Assembly (NCBI GenBank): GCA_016778895.1
Contig: JADHOR010000001.1
Coordinates: forward strand, 162,459 to 226,458
Origin: Candidatus Puniceispirillum sp.
GTDB lineage: Bacteria > Pseudomonadota > Alphaproteobacteria > Puniceispirillales > Puniceispirillaceae
Length of the DNA: 64,000 bases
Direction: 5' to 3'
In this document: positions 9,125 to 17,629 of the stretch, piece after piece
How positions within the stretch are numbered: position 1 is the stretch's first letter
How the letters are laid out: each line of letters begins with the position of its first letter
The notes under the pieces: model-generated
Database searches by the model: none
What the model saw: only the letters and a program-made list of their open reading frames with translations
Told to the model about the DNA's origin: nothing
Program-made: the position numbers and the translations under genes

Positions 9125-10422
9125 CGCGAAAAAGACCCTTTTTCCTGGGTGTAAGACAGCACCGTCCGATCAGTAAATCCGGCACGGCGCGCCGCATCTT
9201 GCCATTCGCTCAGTCTGACGTCACGCTGATTCTGGATCGTTGCGAGACTTGCAGTCAAATCACTCATCGCCTGCAAAGAATGGATTGGCAGAAAATGGTC
9301 AACATGCTGGATCATCATCTTCACCGAATGTGCCTTCGGCGCAAACCCATCAAACCGCAATAGCGGGTTCAGCCAAACCAGTGCCGACGTTGATTTATGC
9401 AGCCTTGCCATATGGGTGCCAAACCCGGGGTCTGTGGTGCGATCAAGCCCGTCTGTAATCAGCAGGGTTATTGCCCCCTGCCCCATGACGCGGCGCGACC
9501 ATTCCTGATTAAACTGTTTGAGGCAACTGCTGATACGGGTACCACCTGACCAATCTTCAACAAGATGCGATACCGCTTGCACTGCCTCATCAACGTCACG
9601 GTTTTGCATTTGCCGGCTGATATTTGTCAGGCGCGTGCCGAACAGAAAACTCGAAACCGCCGGATGACTGCGGGTCAGCGCATGGATAAAATGCAGCATG
9701 ATGCGGCTATATTGTTCCATCGAGCCAGAAATATCACACAAGATGACCAGCGGCCGCGGCTTGGTTACGATTGTCTGAAATTGTGGAAAGACGATGCCGA
9801 ATTGTTTAACCCCACGCTGTAGGGCAACACGCATGGCAATCTGCTGGCCGCGGGGTGATAATTTTGACCGACGCGCCAGGCGCCGGGGCAGACAGGGCCG
9901 CAGGCTGGCAATTGCCTGTTCGGCAAGCCGCATTTCCGCAGCTGACATCATTTCAAAATCCTTATGTTTAAGCCGGTCACGGTCGGTGGAGGTCCCTGCG
10001 GCATCCAGCTCAATTTTGACATCGTCATTGGCGCTTAGCTGGACCTTGGGTGGTACGGCTACCGCGTCCGACAAGCGGCGGAGCATCGCCTCGGCATCAT
10101 CATGCTCGTCAACAGATGATTTAATCTTTGGCAACAAAAGATCACGGATACGTTCGTGAAATTTTGGGTTTTGCCAAAACATATAAAAGGCCTGATCAAA
10201 AAGCGGCTTATCCTCGCGCCGTTTGATCAGACAGCTTGCTAGGGCGTGATACAAAAATTTCTTCTTTGCAACACCAACCGTTTCTGCCGCATCGACTGCG
10301 TCCAGCATATCCGCCGATCCCAGCTTCATACCACTGGTCCGAAGCAGCCGCACAAACAGCATGATATTCTGATCGAGTTTTGGCGTGACCATTTTCGGCG
10401 GCGGTTTCAGCGACCTGGTCAT
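9121..10422 (-). CDS. coxE: CoxE-like von Willebrand factor A domain protein
   Basis: A 433-residue VWA protein of the CoxE type. The C-terminal half carries a metal-ion-dependent adhesion site (VILCDISGSMEQYSRIML, DxSxS) and the later GGTRISSCL and LLITDGLDRTTDPG segments. The N-terminal half is helical. CoxE works with the AAA+ ATPase CoxD in maturing the Cu/Mo active site of CO dehydrogenase, by analogy with MoxR-VWA chaperone pairs. It overlaps coxD by four bases (ATGA) and xdhC by four bases. In a form II locus the exact metal chemistry is unclear, so the name describes homology. Confidence 0.88.
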   Translation of the reverse strand: MTRSLKPPPKMVTPKLDQNIMLFVRLLRTSGMKLGSADMLDAVDAAETVGVAKKKFLYHALASCLIKRREDKPLFDQAFYMFWQNPKFHERIRDLLLPKIKSSVDEHDDAEAMLRRLSDAVAVPPKVQLSANDDVKIELDAAGTSTDRDRLKHKDFEMMSAAEMRLAEQAIASLRPCLPRRLARRSKLSPRGQQIAMRVALQRGVKQFGIVFPQFQTIVTKPRPLVILCDISGSMEQYSRIMLHFIHALTRSHPAVSSFLFGTRLTNISRQMQNRDVDEAVQAVSHLVEDWSGGTRISSCLKQFNQEWSRRVMGQGAITLLITDGLDRTTDPGFGTHMARLHKSTSALVWLNPLLRFDGFAPKAHSVKMMIQHVDHFLPIHSLQAMSDLTASLATIQNQRDVRLSEWQDAARRAGFTDRTVLSYTQEKGSFSR

Positions 10423-11366
10423 AACCGTGACAGCTCGCCCTGAACCATAGCGCGTTGCACTTCAGATAAGATACGCGCCGCTTCAGTTCCCTGAATACGG
10501 CTGATATCATCCTGATATTTCAACAGCACGCCCATCGTCGAATCAACGGTTTGGGGATCGAGCGCAACACAGTTCAATTCCACCAGCGCCTGCGCCCAGT
10601 CAATGGTTTCGGCAACACCTGGTGATTTGAATAATTGCTGGCCGCGAAGTGCCTGCACAAAATCTACCACCTGTGCCTGCAGCATGGCGCCTGCATCGGG
10701 CGCCTTCTTGGCGAGAATCTGCAATTCAACTTCACGGCTTGGGTAATCAACCCAATGATAAAAACAGCGCCGTTTTAACGCATCGTGGATCTCGCGCGTG
10801 CGGTTTGATGTGATAATCACAATCGGCGGCGTTGACGCGGTGATTGTTCCCAGCTCAGGGATAGTGATCTGCCAGTCCGAGAGCAGTTCAAGCAAATAGG
10901 CTTCAAATGCTTCATCGGCGCGGTCAATTTCATCAATCAGCAATATAGGCGCGCCAGCCGGATTTGCCCTCAACGCCCGCAACAACGGACGTTCGACTAA
11001 AAATGCCTCCCGAAACAGATTATCGGCACCGCTGTTAATCGTATCTGCCGGGTTATCTACATGCTTGTAATCGACGCTTCTTTGGGACTGAATTTCAATT
11101 AACTGCCGCGCATAATTCCATTCATAGGCAGCCTGGTTAATATCAAGCCCTCCATAACATTGAAGCCGGATCAAATCGCGCCCAAGAACCCTCGCAAGGA
11201 CTTTGGCAATTTCGGTTTTGCCAACACCCGCCTCGCCCTCAAGAAAAAATGCGCGTTGCTTTGCCAAGGCCAGAAACAGGCTAACAGCCAAACCGTCATT
11301 GACAATATAGCTTGCAGAAACAAGCCCTTGCTGAACGGCCTCGACTGTGTCAAACGCCCGCGCCAT
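10419..11366 (-). CDS. coxD: CoxD-like MoxR-family AAA+ ATPase
   Basis: A AAA+ ATPase of about 315 residues. The Walker A motif GEAGVGKT falls near residues 44-51, Walker B is ILLIDEIDRADEAFEAYLLE, and sensor regions include ITSNRTREIHDALKRRC, the MoxR signature. ATG at 11364-11366 is preferred over a TTG nine bases upstream because AAGGGG is well spaced for it. In Oligotropha, CoxD is the ATPase chaperone that assembles the CO dehydrogenase metal centre. It heads a leftward operon with coxE, xdhC and the cofactor transferase, divergent from coxS. Confidence 0.9.
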   Translation of the reverse strand: MARAFDTVEAVQQGLVSASYIVNDGLAVSLFLALAKQRAFFLEGEAGVGKTEIAKVLARVLGRDLIRLQCYGGLDINQAAYEWNYARQLIEIQSQRSVDYKHVDNPADTINSGADNLFREAFLVERPLLRALRANPAGAPILLIDEIDRADEAFEAYLLELLSDWQITIPELGTITASTPPIVIITSNRTREIHDALKRRCFYHWVDYPSREVELQILAKKAPDAGAMLQAQVVDFVQALRGQQLFKSPGVAETIDWAQALVELNCVALDPQTVDSTMGVLLKYQDDISRIQGTEAARILSEVQRAMVQGELSRL

Positions 11367-11469
11367 CACCGCCAATCCCCTTGCCCTGTTTCAATGCTAC
11401 CATTTCTATGTTTACAAATACCGCGGATCCATACAACCTTTTCCTCTTGTGAATGATTTCTGCCAAACG

Positions 11470-11493
11470 ATTTCATTCATAAAAAAATGAAAT
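11470..11493. promoter_or_regulatory. Inverted repeat in the coxD-coxS divergent promoter region
   Basis: ATTTCATT (11470-11477) and AATGAAAT (11486-11493) are perfect inverted arms around an 8-base A-rich centre. The site ends 21 bases before the coxS ATG and just upstream of its AAAGGAGAG ribosome-binding site. The symmetry and position fit an operator shared by, or specific to, the coxS side. Confidence 0.45.
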
Positions 11494-11514
11494 TATCAGC
11501 CAAAGGAGAGATCA

Positions 11515-11982
11515 ATGCCAACCGTAGCAATGAAGGTGAACGGGGCGAATGTAGTTCATGATATCCCGGATAATACGTTGCTGGTTTCATTTTTGCGCGA
11601 AACCATGGGGCTAACCGGAACACATGTTGGGTGCGACACTAGCCAGTGCGGCGCCTGTATTGTCCATGTGAATGGCGAGTCGATCAAATCATGCAGCATT
11701 TTAGCAGCGCAGCTTGACGGCGCCGACGTCACGACGATTGAGGGTATCGCCAATGGTGATGAGCTGCATCCGATGCAGCAGGCGTTTCATGAGAATCATG
11801 GTCTGCAATGCGGGTTTTGCACACCGGGGATGGTGATGAGCGCGATTGAGCTTGTAGAGAAAAACAAGAACCTGTCCGAGCGTGAAATCCGTGAAGGATT
11901 AGAGGGAAATATCTGCCGCTGCACCGGCTATCACAACATTGTCAAGTCAGTACAGGACGCAGCTACAAGAATGGGAGGGTAA
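11515..11982 (+). CDS. coxS: Molybdenum hydroxylase small subunit, 2Fe-2S protein (CoxS-like)
   Basis: A 155-residue iron-sulfur subunit of the xanthine oxidase family. The plant-type [2Fe-2S] cysteines are C40, C45, C48 and C60 ([15 protein letters not shown]), and the second cluster uses C99, C102, C134 and C136 ([18 protein letters not shown]). It passes electrons from the molybdenum site in CoxL to FAD in CoxM. ATG at 11515 follows AAAGGAGAG. The stop is two bases before the coxL start, so the two genes are coupled. Confidence 0.93.
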   Translation: MPTVAMKVNGANVVHDIPDNTLLVSFLRETMGLTGTHVGCDTSQCGACIVHVNGESIKSCSILAAQLDGADVTTIEGIANGDELHPMQQAFHENHGLQCGFCTPGMVMSAIELVEKNKNLSEREIREGLEGNICRCTGYHNIVKSVQDAATRMGG

Positions 11983-11983
11983 A

Positions 11984-14368
11984 ATGCCAGAGGGTATCGC
12001 AAGCCAAGGTATTGGCGCATCCGTTCGCCGCAAGGAAGACCGAAGGTTTTTAATTGGAAAAGGGAAATACACGGACGATATTAATCGGGCAGGTCAGCTT
12101 CACGTTTACTTCCTCCGCTCGCCTGTTGCTTTTGCCGATATTGTGTCCATTGACAAGGAGAGGGCAGAAAAAGCTTCTGGAGTCATAGCAATTTTGACTG
12201 GTGAAGATGTAGCAGCCGACAATCTAGGCGGCCCTATTTGTGGATGGGCGCCGACAAACAAGGACGGTTCAGCCCCTTCCGAGCCTCCACACCCCATCCT
12301 TGCCAATGGCAGGGTGCGGTATGTCGGAGACCACGTTGCAGCGGTGTTTGCCGAAACGCTGGAAGAAGCCACCTCTGCTGCTGAGCTGATCGATGTGGTT
12401 TATTCGGAAATGCCAGCGATAACAGATTTAAAAACTGCAATGGATCAACCTCAGATCCATGACGGTATGGAACAAAATACCTATTTCGATTGGGAACTTG
12501 GCAACGAGGCTGCCGTCAATGATGCATTTGACAGGGCTGAAACAATTGTAAACGTCCATATTCGCAACAATAGGGTTATACCAAACGCTATGGAGCCTCG
12601 CGCTGCCGTGGCTGAATACGACAAGGGCGATGCACGTTATACACTTTTCACCACATCACAAAACCCCCAGCTGACCCGCCTAGTAATTGGTGCGTTCATG
12701 CTGAACATTCCCGAGTCAAAACTTCGTGTTGTGGCTCCAGATGTTGGCGGGGGATTTGGATCAAAAATTTATGTATATCCTGAAGAGGCCGTTTGTGTGT
12801 GGGCTTCAAAAAAACTTGGGCGTGCGATTAAGTGGACGGCTGACAGAACACAAGCCTTCCTTGGGGACGCGCATGGCCGCGACCACATAAGTGAAGTAAA
12901 GCTTGCACTCGACAAAAACAAAAAGATAATTGGGCTCAGGGTCGATACATTGGCAAATCTGGGAGCTTATCTGTCCGCGTTTGCAATGGTTACACCAACC
13001 TATCTTCATGGAACGCTGCTTTCTGGTGTTTATGACATTCCGGCCATCTACACAAACGTCAAAGGCATCTGCACCAACACAGTTAATGTTGACGCCTATA
13101 GAGGTGCCGGTAGACCTGAAGCAACCTACCTTCTTGAACGGACAATGGACGTAGCCGCAAAGCAGGTCGGAATGGATCCTGCAGAATTTCGGCGTTTAAA
13201 CTTCATTCCAAAAGATGCATTTCCATATCAAACAGCGTTAGCTCTTCAGTATGATGTTGGCGATTATGAGCCATTGCTAGATCGTGCTATGGCGATGATA
13301 GATTACAAAAATTTTGAGAGCCGGCGTGCAAAGTCCGCAAAAGACGGAAAATGCAGGGGCATCGGAATTAGCACATACATTGAAGCATGCGGCATTGCGC
13401 CATCAGCTGTGGTTGGCGCACTTGGCGGACGCGTTGGTCTATATGAAAGCGCTATTGTCCGAGTAGAGCCAACAGGCACAATTTCAGTGCTTACCGGCAC
13501 TCACAGTCATGGTCAGGGTCACGACACCACATTTGCGCAACTCGTCTGTGACAAGCTAGGCGTGGATATAGAGGCAGTCGAAATTGTCCATGGCGACTCC
13601 GATCGCACAGCGTTTGGCATGGGTACATACGGCTCCAGATCACTCGCCGTCGGTGGCACCGCCATATCGAAAGCATTAGATAAAGTCATTGCGAAGGGCA
13701 AAATAATAGCTGCCCACATGCTTGAGGCCGATGATGCCGACATAGAGTTCAAAGACGGTAAATTCACCGTTGCCGGCACCGACAGGGAAAAGTCCTTTGG
13801 CGAGATTGCTCTATCTGCCTATGTGCCGCACAATTTCCCTCATGATCGGCTAGAACCGGGGCTGGAAGAAACCGCGTTTTATGATCCAGCAAACTTCACC
13901 TATCCGGCCGGCACACATATTGCCGAGGTAGAAATTGATCCTTCAACCGGCGTAGTGGAATTGGTTGATTGGGTGTGTTGTGACGACTTTGGAAATTTAA
14001 TTAACCCAATGGTCGTCGAAGGGCAGGTTCATGGAGGCATTGCGCAAGGTGTAGGCCAGGCATTATATGAAGAAGCAGCTTATGATGATAATGGACAATT
14101 ACTATCAGCGTCCTATATGGACTATTGTATGCCGCGGGCTGACAACTTTCCAAGTCTCAAGGTTCAAAACTTGGTGACTGCCTGCACTCACAATGATTTG
14201 GGCGTAAAAGGATGCGGCGAAGCGGGGGCAATTGCCTCACCACCTGCATTGATCAATGCAGTTGTTAACGCGTTATCGCCGCTTGGTGTCACTGATATAA
14301 CGATGCCGGCGACGCCGGAAAAAGTTTGGCGGGCCATCCAAGACGCCCAGACCAAAGCAGCCGAATAG
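11984..14368 (+). CDS. coxL: Molybdenum hydroxylase large subunit, form II CoxL-like
   Basis: A catalytic subunit of about 794 residues in the xanthine dehydrogenase/CO dehydrogenase family, binding molybdopterin cytosine dinucleotide. The diagnostic active-site loop reads AYRGAGR at residues 371-377 (bases 13094-13114). This is the form II signature; bona fide CO-oxidising form I enzymes carry AYxCSFR. Other family landmarks are PDVGGGFGSK, GTHSHGQGHDTTFAQ, MGTYGSRS and the C-terminal GVKGCGEAGAIASPPA with the catalytic Glu. ATG at 11984 is chosen because GGGAGGG precedes it. The gene order S-L-M is also the form II order. CO oxidation is possible but not shown; a different aldehyde or heterocycle substrate is equally likely. 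Confidence 0.92.
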   Translation: MPEGIASQGIGASVRRKEDRRFLIGKGKYTDDINRAGQLHVYFLRSPVAFADIVSIDKERAEKASGVIAILTGEDVAADNLGGPICGWAPTNKDGSAPSEPPHPILANGRVRYVGDHVAAVFAETLEEATSAAELIDVVYSEMPAITDLKTAMDQPQIHDGMEQNTYFDWELGNEAAVNDAFDRAETIVNVHIRNNRVIPNAMEPRAAVAEYDKGDARYTLFTTSQNPQLTRLVIGAFMLNIPESKLRVVAPDVGGGFGSKIYVYPEEAVCVWASKKLGRAIKWTADRTQAFLGDAHGRDHISEVKLALDKNKKIIGLRVDTLANLGAYLSAFAMVTPTYLHGTLLSGVYDIPAIYTNVKGICTNTVNVDAYRGAGRPEATYLLERTMDVAAKQVGMDPAEFRRLNFIPKDAFPYQTALALQYDVGDYEPLLDRAMAMIDYKNFESRRAKSAKDGKCRGIGISTYIEACGIAPSAVVGALGGRVGLYESAIVRVEPTGTISVLTGTHSHGQGHDTTFAQLVCDKLGVDIEAVEIVHGDSDRTAFGMGTYGSRSLAVGGTAISKALDKVIAKGKIIAAHMLEADDADIEFKDGKFTVAGTDREKSFGEIALSAYVPHNFPHDRLEPGLEETAFYDPANFTYPAGTHIAEVEIDPSTGVVELVDWVCCDDFGNLINPMVVEGQVHGGIAQGVGQALYEEAAYDDNGQLLSASYMDYCMPRADNFPSLKVQNLVTACTHNDLGVKGCGEAGAIASPPALINAVVNALSPLGVTDITMPATPEKVWRAIQDAQTKAAE

Positions 14369-14378
14369 GGGAACGAAA

Positions 14379-15173
14379 ATGTATTCAACAAAATATGTCA
14401 AAGCGCGTGATATTGACGATGCGGTGAAAGCCCTGAAATCAGCCGATGATGGCAAGTTTCTGGCTGGTGGCATGACCTTGATACCCACTTTGAAGCAGCG
14501 GCTGGCCAATCCTGATTGTCTGGTTGATCTGTCTGCTTGCGGTCTATCCTCAATAGATGATGAGGGCAGTGCGATCCGGATTGGGGCGATGACGCGTCAT
14601 GTTGATGTTGCGGAATCTGCGCTGGTGCAAAAGGCCATTCCAGCTCTCACGCATCTGGCCGCACATATCGGCGACCGGCAGGTCCGCAATCGCGGCACGA
14701 TAGGTGGCTCGCTGGCGAATAATGATCCGGCGGCTTGTTATCCGGCGGCGCTATTGGCGCTTGGGGGTACGGTTCATACGCAAAGCCGGTCAATTGCGGC
14801 TGAGGATTATTTTGACGGTATGTTTGAGACCGCATTGGAGGAAGATGAGATCATTCACGCTGTTAGTTTGCCGAAACCTGAAAAGGCCGCCTATGTCAAA
14901 TTTCCAAACCCTGCGTCGCGTTATGCAATGGTTGGGGTGTTCGTGGCAAAATTTGCCGATGGTGTGCGTGTTGCCGTTACCGGTGCGGGTGAGGATGGCG
15001 TGTTCCGGGCGCATGATCTAGAAGCGGCGCTTAATGCAAATTTCAGTGCTGATGCGATTGCTGATGGGATGGTCTCGTCTGATGGGCTGATGAGTGATAT
15101 TCATGCCTCGGCGGATTATCGGGCGCATCTTATTGGCGAGATGACCCGCCGCGCCGTTAATGCCTGCACCTGA
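14379..15173 (+). CDS. coxM: Molybdenum hydroxylase medium subunit, FAD-binding (CoxM-like)
   Basis: A 264-residue FAD subunit of the CO dehydrogenase/xanthine dehydrogenase family. The two FAD-contact motifs are visible: FLAGGMTLIP near residue 30 and NRGTIGGSLANNDPA near residue 108. A CODH_FAD C-terminal domain follows (YAMVGVFVAKFADGVRVAVTGAG). It receives electrons from CoxS and passes them to quinones or another acceptor. It lies 10 bases after coxL and is followed by a strong terminator, which makes coxSLM a three-gene operon. Confidence 0.92.
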   Translation: MYSTKYVKARDIDDAVKALKSADDGKFLAGGMTLIPTLKQRLANPDCLVDLSACGLSSIDDEGSAIRIGAMTRHVDVAESALVQKAIPALTHLAAHIGDRQVRNRGTIGGSLANNDPAACYPAALLALGGTVHTQSRSIAAEDYFDGMFETALEEDEIIHAVSLPKPEKAAYVKFPNPASRYAMVGVFVAKFADGVRVAVTGAGEDGVFRAHDLEAALNANFSADAIADGMVSSDGLMSDIHASADYRAHLIGEMTRRAVNACT

Positions 15174-15193
15174 TCAACGGCTAAAGTGATATC

Positions 15194-15220
15194 AAAGGGG
15201 CCATTTACTGGCCCCTTTTT
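15194..15220 (+). terminator. Rho-independent terminator of coxSLM
   Basis: AAAGGGGCC (15194-15202) pairs perfectly with GGCCCCTTT (15210-15218) around a 7-base loop, and the T run continues to 15220. It lies 20 bases after the coxM stop. Confidence 0.92.
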
Positions 15221-15295
15221 GCTGCGCATAAGCAATCTTGCGCCCCTAATTGTTATATTAATGGCATATTCTTGGTGCAGTATAGGAGTGGCAAA

Positions 15296-15322
15296 ATGTC
15301 AAATTTTTTTCAAATCGAGTAA
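15296..15322 (+). other. Possible 8-codon leader peptide ORF
   Basis: ATG at 15296 follows TAGGAG at good spacing and opens MSNFFQIE before TAA at 15320-15322. It lies about 107 bases before the acyl-CoA dehydrogenase start. It could be a leader peptide, or chance. Confidence 0.2.
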
Positions 15323-15428
15323 TTGATCATTTCGCGTTTTTGGCTAGTCTTTGTGGGGTAAATTGCGCAACCGTCTAAACTCCAAATCCTTCACCCGCGC
15401 AAATTTCCCGCCACCGAAAGGTCGTCTT

Positions 15429-16589
15429 ATGTTTCATTACCCTCATGATCATGTCGAAATCCGCGATGCTGTTGCTAAATTATGTAACGATTTTGATAGT
15501 AAATACTGGCAATCCTGCGATGCGGATCGCGCCTACCCGGCCGAGTTTGTGCAGGCACTGACCGATGCGGGTTACCTGTCTGCGCTTATCCCCGAAGAAT
15601 TTGGCGGTCTTAGCCTACCGATTTCAGCTGGCGCGGCGATTTTAGAGGAAATTCATCGCTCCGGCGGTAATGCGGCGGCCTGTCATGCCCAGATGTATAC
15701 GATGGGCACGGTTCTGCGGCATGGCTCAGACCAACAGAAGCAACAATATTTGCCGTCAATTGCCGATGGTAGCCTGCGGCTTCAGGCATTTGGCGTAACC
15801 GAGCCAACCAGTGGCACAGACACCACAGCGCTTCGTACTACGGCGCGTCGTGAAGGTGATGAATATGTTGTAAATGGCCAAAAGGTCTGGACCTCGCGCG
15901 CCGAATATTCCGATTTGATGCTGTTATTGGCGCGAACAATGCCGCTTGATCAATGCGCGAAGAAAACCGATGGCCTGTCGGTATTCTTGGTCGATATGCG
16001 GGAGGTGCGCGGCAAATCACTGACGATCACCCCAATCCGCACAATGATGAATCACTCCTCAACCCAGCTGTTTTTCGACGATATGCGAATTCCGGCAAGC
16101 AGCTTAGTCGGCGAGGAAGGCACAGGCTTTCGCTATATCCTGTCGGGTATGAATGCCGAGCGGATTCTAATCGCGGCCGAATGTATCGGTGATGCAAAAT
16201 GGTTTATCCAGCAGGCCTCATCCTATTCGGGTGAACGCAGTGTCTTTGGCCGGCCAATTGGCCAAAATCAGGGAATTCAATTTCCAATTGCACGGGCTTA
16301 CAGCCAGATGCGCGCCGCTGAGCTGATGTTGCAGGAAGCAATCCGTCTCTATGAAGCTGGTGAAAATCCGGGCGAAGAGGCCAATCTTGCAAAGCTGTTA
16401 TGCGCCGACGCATCCTGGGCCGCTGCTGAGATGTGCGTTCAGACCTACGGCGGGTTCGGATTCGCCGAGGAATATGATGTTGAACGAAAGTTTCGCGAGG
16501 CGCGGCTTTATCAGGTTGCGCCTATTTCAACCAACCTGATCTTGAGCTATGTCGCCGAGCATGTGCTGAAACTGCCAAGATCATATTAA
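15429..16589 (+). CDS. Acyl-CoA dehydrogenase family protein
   Basis: A flavoprotein of about 386 residues with the full acyl-CoA dehydrogenase layout: helical N-domain (VEIRDAVAKLCNDF), mid beta-domain (FGVTEPTSGTDTTAL, VNGQKVWTSRAEYSDLMLLLA) and C-terminal helical domain (ERSVFGRPIGQNQGIQFPIA, QTYGGFGFAEEYDVERKFREARL). The usual YEGT catalytic-Glu loop is replaced by VAPIST, as in a subgroup where the base lies elsewhere or the substrate differs. ATG at 15429 follows GAAAGG; earlier in-frame codons lack a signal. It stands alone after the coxSLM terminator, so the substrate is unknown. Confidence 0.87.
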   Translation: MFHYPHDHVEIRDAVAKLCNDFDSKYWQSCDADRAYPAEFVQALTDAGYLSALIPEEFGGLSLPISAGAAILEEIHRSGGNAAACHAQMYTMGTVLRHGSDQQKQQYLPSIADGSLRLQAFGVTEPTSGTDTTALRTTARREGDEYVVNGQKVWTSRAEYSDLMLLLARTMPLDQCAKKTDGLSVFLVDMREVRGKSLTITPIRTMMNHSSTQLFFDDMRIPASSLVGEEGTGFRYILSGMNAERILIAAECIGDAKWFIQQASSYSGERSVFGRPIGQNQGIQFPIARAYSQMRAAELMLQEAIRLYEAGENPGEEANLAKLLCADASWAAAEMCVQTYGGFGFAEEYDVERKFREARLYQVAPISTNLILSYVAEHVLKLPRSY

Positions 16590-16612
16590 TTCATTATTAA
16601 ATACAGGGTAAA

Positions 16613-17374
16613 TCATGAGGCTAAAAAGCCGTTAATACCGGCCCAAATTAAGCGCAAAGCAGCCAAAAACAAGATAGTGTTCAGAATAGGTTTAAAATAA
16701 TGCCCACCGGCGCGAACGAGAAAATTACGGCCAACCACAGTGCCAATGAACCCACTAATCAACATCCCTATGATAAGCGGCACGTAAGGCATGAACTGAA
16801 AGCCGACAATTCCAAAAATTAGCACTTTTATAAAATGCTGAAACGTCATCATCAATGAATGTGTTGCCACATGAGGTACAGGTTCAAGGTTCATGCTTTT
16901 AACCATAGCGGCGATAAAATTCCCTGTAGCACCAAAAAACATAGTCAAAAAACTGGAGATAACGCCACCAATAAGAATAAAACTCTGGCGGATTGGAGGG
17001 ATTTTTGCGAAGACCACCCAAATAATAAAGATGCCAAGCGCCAATTGAACTACCCAAGGTGGCAATTGGACTACCACCAAGCCGCCGATACTGGCACCAA
17101 TAATAGCGCCAAACACAAACGGTAGAATTGGTCGCCAAACCACGTCCTTTGCCATAATCGCAACCCGCCCACCATTCGAGCCAAGTTGAACGACACCATG
17201 AACTGGAATTAGCGCCGCTGGGGGAAGCAACAACGCTAAAAGAGCAATAAGAATAACCCCTCCCCCAATTCCGAACGCTGCTGTTATAAATGATGTGGCA
17301 AAGCTGGCCAAAACAAGCAAGCCAGCATCAAGCAAAGGCATCGCGGGCGGTAACAACATCATCAGATCGTTCAT
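16613..17374 (-). CDS. TauE/SafE-family membrane transporter
   Basis: About 253 residues with eight or so hydrophobic helices and the two TauE/SafE repeats (FGIGGGVILIALLALLLPP; FFGATGNFIAAMV). The family includes proposed exporters of sulfite and organosulfonates and some uptake systems; the direction here is not known. ATG at 17372-17374 has GGAG about nine bases upstream and is preferred to a TTG at 17401. It is divergent from the DUF1989 gene, and the intervening region carries four copies of CAATTG. Confidence 0.85.
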   Translation of the reverse strand: MNDLMMLLPPAMPLLDAGLLVLASFATSFITAAFGIGGGVILIALLALLLPPAALIPVHGVVQLGSNGGRVAIMAKDVVWRPILPFVFGAIIGASIGGLVVVQLPPWVVQLALGIFIIWVVFAKIPPIRQSFILIGGVISSFLTMFFGATGNFIAAMVKSMNLEPVPHVATHSLMMTFQHFIKVLIFGIVGFQFMPYVPLIIGMLISGFIGTVVGRNFLVRAGGHYFKPILNTILFLAALRLIWAGINGFLAS

Positions 17375-17405
17375 AAACTTATTCTCCGGTGCGTTGATCA
17401 ATGAT

Positions 17406-17530
17406 CAATTGAAAATGGCGCTGATAGCCAAGACGATTGCCAGCTTTGATTGGAACAATTGAAACCGGTGGGACTGCAATAATTGAAGACCCTAATCAAA
17501 ACAATCCGATCTGACAATTGCTTCCAATTG
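17406..17530. promoter_or_regulatory. Cluster of four CAATTG palindromes in a divergent promoter region
   Basis: CAATTG occurs at 17406-17411, 17456-17461, 17515-17520 and 17525-17530. The first two are both followed by AAA and lie exactly 50 bp apart; the last two lie exactly 10 bp apart, one helical turn. The cluster sits between the TauE/SafE start (17374) and the DUF1989 start (17630). A DNA-binding protein may recognise it. Confidence 0.4.
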
Positions 17531-17629
17531 CTGCACATACTATTTTGATAAAAGAGACCGTCGGCAAAATCATAAAGCCAGCCTGCGGTCAGTTATGGTC
17601 GTCGCATATTAGATAAGGTAGTACAGGTA

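Noticed and set aside
11984..14368. Annotating CoxL as a proven CO dehydrogenase
   Set aside because: The active-site loop is the form II AYRGAGR, for which CO oxidation is not established.
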